Of a stretch of DNA of 18,591 nucleotides, positions 16,539-18,591 are shown one piece after another; the first letter of the stretch is position 1, and every line of letters begins with the position of its first letter. The notes below the pieces were generated by a model that had not been told where the DNA came from, did not search any database, and saw only the letters and a list, made by a program, of their open reading frames with translations. Source of the stretch: Alphaproteobacteria bacterium (GTDB lineage Bacteria; Pseudomonadota; Alphaproteobacteria; ATCC43930; CGMCC-115725); the NCBI GenBank assembly GCA_017353855.1, contig JAFMSA010000014.1:1-18591 (forward strand). The letters are read 5' to 3'. The translations under genes and the position numbers were made by a program.

Positions 16539-16861
16539 CAGACCTGCGTCTCGGGGAGGTAGACGACCAGTCCCTCGAACTCCGGCGTCGCGACCAATTG
16601 GCAGCTCAGGCGGCTGTTGGGTTTACGCTCGCTCGCGGTGAATTCAAGCATTGCCTTCTCATCATCCGACTGAGGCGGTGTCCGATCGAGCTGGTCCGCT
16701 TCCACATAGACATGGCATGTCGCGCACATCATCTCGCCACCACATTCGGCGACGATACCGTCGAGCCCGTTTGTGACGGCTGCGCGCATAACGCTGGTCC
16801 CGAGCGGGACATCGAGCACTTCACGCGCCCCGTCTGGATGAACATAGGTGACTTTGGGCAT
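16538..16861 (-). CDS. [2Fe-2S] ferredoxin, adrenodoxin/putidaredoxin type
   Basis: A 107-residue vertebrate-type ferredoxin carrying single electrons from the adjacent reductase to an oxygenase. The cluster ligands are Cys40, Cys46, Cys49 (ECGGEMMCATCHVYV) and Cys87 (RLSCQLV), the C-x5-C-x2-C-x37-C spacing of adrenodoxin-like proteins. Asp and Glu residues at 66-73 (DDEKAMLE) form the acidic interaction helix. Translation can begin at GTG 16864 or ATG 16861; the ATG is chosen since GGGA lies 5 nt from it. It is the first gene of the two-gene unit. Confidence 0.95.
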   Translation of the reverse strand: MPKVTYVHPDGAREVLDVPLGTSVMRAAVTNGLDGIVAECGGEMMCATCHVYVEADQLDRTPPQSDDEKAMLEFTASERKPNSRLSCQLVATPEFEGLVVYLPETQV

Positions 16862-16929
16862 CACTTTCCCTTACCGGTTGGACACGGGGCAAACCAACCA
16901 GGATCTAAACCGCCACCGGCCACCTGGCG

Positions 16930-17961
16930 TCAAGTCCCGAGGTCGATCGCCACCTCATCATCCTGCGCGCGCAGCCGAGTGCCGAAACCGGCGCTTTCCT
17001 GCGCGACCTGGTCAAATGCCGGGCCTTCCTCGGCGGGCGTGCGCAAAACCGTGCGATTGCTATCATCGTGCCGGACAAACCGGAAAGCGGCCCTCGCGAT
17101 CCCCGCCCGACTGCATTCGACCGTCGCCATCATGCCAAGCCAGTCGCCATGCTTGTGCCCCCCATGTCCGGTGTGGAACGAAAAACTGCCAAGCCCGTAG
17201 AAGATCAGCTTTCCCCGATAGAGCTCGATCGGCAGCGAATAGTGGGGCCCATGGCCAATCACGATATCGGCGCCGGCGTCGATCGCCGCGTGCCCGATCT
17301 CGGTCATGTACTGAAGGACTTCCCGGTTCACCCCCCAATGACACGACGCAACAACGATATCGGCCCGCTTGCGCAGCGCAGCAATATCGTCGGCGAACCA
17401 CCGCAAATATTGCTCGTCCGCCCAGGTGATGATGCGCGGCGGCAGACCTGGCCGGTTCGCGCGCGGCCGCCCGCCATGCATCGGGATTTGGTAAGCGGTG
17501 TGCCCCCGGATCACCGCGATACCGGCGGCGTTGTCGCCGGCCTCGTGATTGGTTGGCCAATAGACCGAGCTGCGCTGCAGAAAGCCGAATCGCACTCCGC
17601 CCCGCTCGACGATCACCGCAGCGCGCGCTGCCGCGCGGTTCGGTCCGGCACCGGTATGGCCGATACCGAGCTGATCGAGCCGCGCAATCGACGCGGTGAT
17701 CGCGGCCTCACCATAATTCACGTTGTTCGCAATTCCGACCGCTCGCACGCCGGCCGATTTCAACGTGCTGCCGGCCACGCGGGGATCCGCGAAAAAGCCT
17801 TCGTTTTCGAAAGAATGTCCATTCGGCGGCTGATAGAGACAGCATTCGAGGTTGCAGAACACAATCTCGGCCGCGCGGAATTCACTCGCCACGACGGCAA
17901 ACGGGATGGCCGGATCGGTGACGTTCATCAGATTAACGTCTCCGGCAAGGATCATCCTCAT
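16930..17961 (-). CDS. CapA-family (PGA_cap) metallophosphatase-like protein
   Basis: Related to CapA/PgsA, the calcineurin-like domain named from poly-gamma-glutamate capsule synthesis. Counted from ATG 17961 (343 aa): GDVNLM (7-12), CNLECC (36-41), GIANNVNYG (76-84), ASCHWGVNRE (205-214), GADIVIGHGPHYSLPIE (230-246) and FYGLGSFSF (254-262), then a His-rich HTGHGGHKHGDW (263-274). In most CapA proteins the third motif is NNH; here the His is Val, so the metal centre may differ. There is no signal peptide or membrane anchor, unlike capsule CapA, so the protein is probably cytoplasmic. CCGGAG lies 6 nt before the chosen ATG; longer starts at 17997 and 18063 lack ribosome sites. It ends 68 bp upstream of the ferredoxin gene on the same strand and is divergent from the DUF35 gene. 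A role in catabolism rather than capsule is inferred. Confidence 0.85.
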   Translation of the reverse strand: MRMILAGDVNLMNVTDPAIPFAVVASEFRAAEIVFCNLECCLYQPPNGHSFENEGFFADPRVAGSTLKSAGVRAVGIANNVNYGEAAITASIARLDQLGIGHTGAGPNRAAARAAVIVERGGVRFGFLQRSSVYWPTNHEAGDNAAGIAVIRGHTAYQIPMHGGRPRANRPGLPPRIITWADEQYLRWFADDIAALRKRADIVVASCHWGVNREVLQYMTEIGHAAIDAGADIVIGHGPHYSLPIELYRGKLIFYGLGSFSFHTGHGGHKHGDWLGMMATVECSRAGIARAAFRFVRHDDSNRTVLRTPAEEGPAFDQVAQESAGFGTRLRAQDDEVAIDLGT

Positions 17962-18030
17962 CGCTATCTCCGGCTTGCTTCCAAAAACATCACTCATTCG
18001 ATTGAGAGGCCATGAGCCGCCCCTTGCCGC

Positions 18031-18042
18031 CTCACCCGTGAG
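18031..18042. promoter_or_regulatory. Small palindrome in the CapA-like/DUF35 divergent promoter region
   Basis: CTCAC-CC-GTGAG, perfect 5-bp arms, sits in the 117-bp gap between the two divergent start codons, 36 bp before the DUF35 start. It is a candidate operator for shared control; the short length makes chance occurrence possible. Confidence 0.25.
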
Positions 18043-18078
18043 CCGCCAGAATGGCCGACCCACGGAACAACACCGGCG

Positions 18079-18462
18079 ATGGAGCGGATGGCGGACTCAC
18101 CTCTGGCAGTCTATCAGGCCCACCTGGAAAAGGGCGAGCTGGCCTACCAGTGGAGCCCGGGAGCGGGCAAAGCGGTCTTTTATCCGCGGGTCATCTGCCC
18201 GTTTACCGGCAGTGATCGCCTCGAATGGCGGGTCAGCGCCGGGCTCGGTACGGTTTATGCGACGACTGTCGTGCATCCGCGTGAAGGCGTGTCCTACAAC
18301 GTTGCGCTCATCGATTGCGATGAAGGCTTCCGGCTGATGAGCCGGGTTGAGGATATCCGGCCCGAGGCGGTCAAGATCGGCATGCGCGTCAGGTTTCGGG
18401 TCCACCGTCCCGGCGGCGACGAGCCGCCCCACCCCGTCTTCACACCGCTCGAGGGGGCGTGA
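18079..18462 (+). CDS. DUF35 OB-fold acyl-CoA-associated protein (thiolase partner)
   Basis: A 127-residue protein of the DUF35/Zn-ribbon-OB group that pairs with SCP-x thiolases and related acyl-CoA enzymes. The pattern FYPRVICPFTGSDRLEWRVS, then GLGTVYATTVVHP, then YNVALIDCDEGFRLMSRVE and IGMRVRFRVHRP matches the family. Normally four cysteines make a rubredoxin-like ribbon before the OB fold. Here only one (in VICPF) is kept, with SPGA where the first pair is expected, so the zinc site is lost. ATG 18079 is used; ATG 18088 is an alternative with a GGAG 3 nt away. The stop codon overlaps the next start by one base (TGATG), which couples the pair. Confidence 0.85.
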   Translation: MERMADSPLAVYQAHLEKGELAYQWSPGAGKAVFYPRVICPFTGSDRLEWRVSAGLGTVYATTVVHPREGVSYNVALIDCDEGFRLMSRVEDIRPEAVKIGMRVRFRVHRPGGDEPPHPVFTPLEGA

Positions 18463-18591
18463 TGGAGGGACTGCAGCGCGGCGCGGCCGCGATCGCCGGT
18501 GTCGCCGAATCCGATCTCGGCGCCGTCGCGCACGACATGAGCCCGATCGACCTGATGGCGCAAGGCATCCACCGGGCTCTGGCCGATTGCG
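18462..18591 (+). CDS. Thiolase, SCP-x/acetyl-CoA acetyltransferase type (partial, 5' end only)
   Basis: The first 43 codons: MEGLQRGAAAIAGVAESDLG, then MSPIDLMAQGIHRALADC. This is the usual start of SCP-x-like thiolases (AIxGVxxTxxG ... S.xDLxAxAxxxALxDAGL), which cleave beta-ketoacyl-CoA or related compounds. It is coupled to the DUF35 gene by a one-base start/stop overlap, and DUF35-thiolase pairs are a known arrangement. The catalytic Cys and His lie beyond the window edge and cannot be checked. Confidence 0.8.
   Translation, partial: MEGLQRGAAAIAGVAESDLGAVAHDMSPIDLMAQGIHRALADC

Noticed and set aside
16930..17961. Capsule (poly-gamma-glutamate) biosynthesis role for the CapA-like gene
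   Set aside because: No capB/capC-type genes, no signal peptide, and the neighbours are catabolic; only the fold family is kept.

Overview
The window is high-GC DNA with the gene content of a metabolically versatile soil or freshwater proteobacterium. The TPR/SPINDLY-type glycosyltransferase, the AT-hook coiled-coil protein, the family III CoA transferase, the GlcG/HbpS protein, the ferredoxin pair and the DUF35-thiolase pair together suggest an alphaproteobacterium, perhaps Bradyrhizobium-like Hyphomicrobiales. That placement is inference from gene families; there is no rRNA or other phylogenetic marker. No tRNA, rRNA, CRISPR array or recognisable insertion sequence was seen.

Layout. (1) 1-3214 carries metal-related genes: the 5' part of a COG0523/CobW G3E GTPase metallochaperone on the minus strand, with a Zur-box-like palindrome before its start, then about 0.8 kb without a convincing gene, then a Tat-exported CopA-like multicopper oxidase. 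(2) 3805-6195 is one minus-strand gene for a TPR protein with a GT41 (O-GlcNAc-transferase/SPINDLY) catalytic domain; its TPRs are encoded by near-identical 102-bp units. (3) 7037-8377 holds an orphan PhnZ-like HD-domain oxygenase and a GlcG/HbpS-like protein. (4) 8724-12227 holds an enolase-superfamily acid dehydratase/racemase followed by a CaiB/BaiF CoA transferase, closed by a strong intrinsic terminator, with an NMT1/THI5-like binding protein starting only 15 nt beyond it. (5) 12606-13085 encodes a small coiled-coil, AT-hook-like, probably winged-helix DNA-binding protein. (6) 13260-18591 is a catabolic block: a gamma-resorcylate-decarboxylase-like amidohydrolase, a [2Fe-2S] ferredoxin with its translationally coupled FAD reductase, a CapA-like metallophosphatase, and, divergently, a DUF35 protein overlapping the start of a thiolase.

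How the genes may work together. The right half looks like accessory catabolism of aromatic or other carboxylic acids. The ferredoxin and reductase would feed electrons to an oxygenase or P450 lying elsewhere. The decarboxylase, CoA transferase and DUF35-thiolase would handle carboxylate and CoA-thioester intermediates. The enolase-superfamily enzyme plus CoA transferase look like a two-gene operon acting on a sugar acid or hydroxy acid. The actual substrates cannot be read from the sequence.

Seven stretches of 0.3-1.1 kb carry no convincing gene, and some contain gene-like fragments. This is what is expected of an accessory region with insertion and decay. I did not find a clearly new defence or mobile system. 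The best leads are the CapA-like/DUF35-thiolase divergent pair, the orphan PhnZ homologue, the terminator-separated binding protein, and a palindrome in front of what may be a truncated flavin monooxygenase start.
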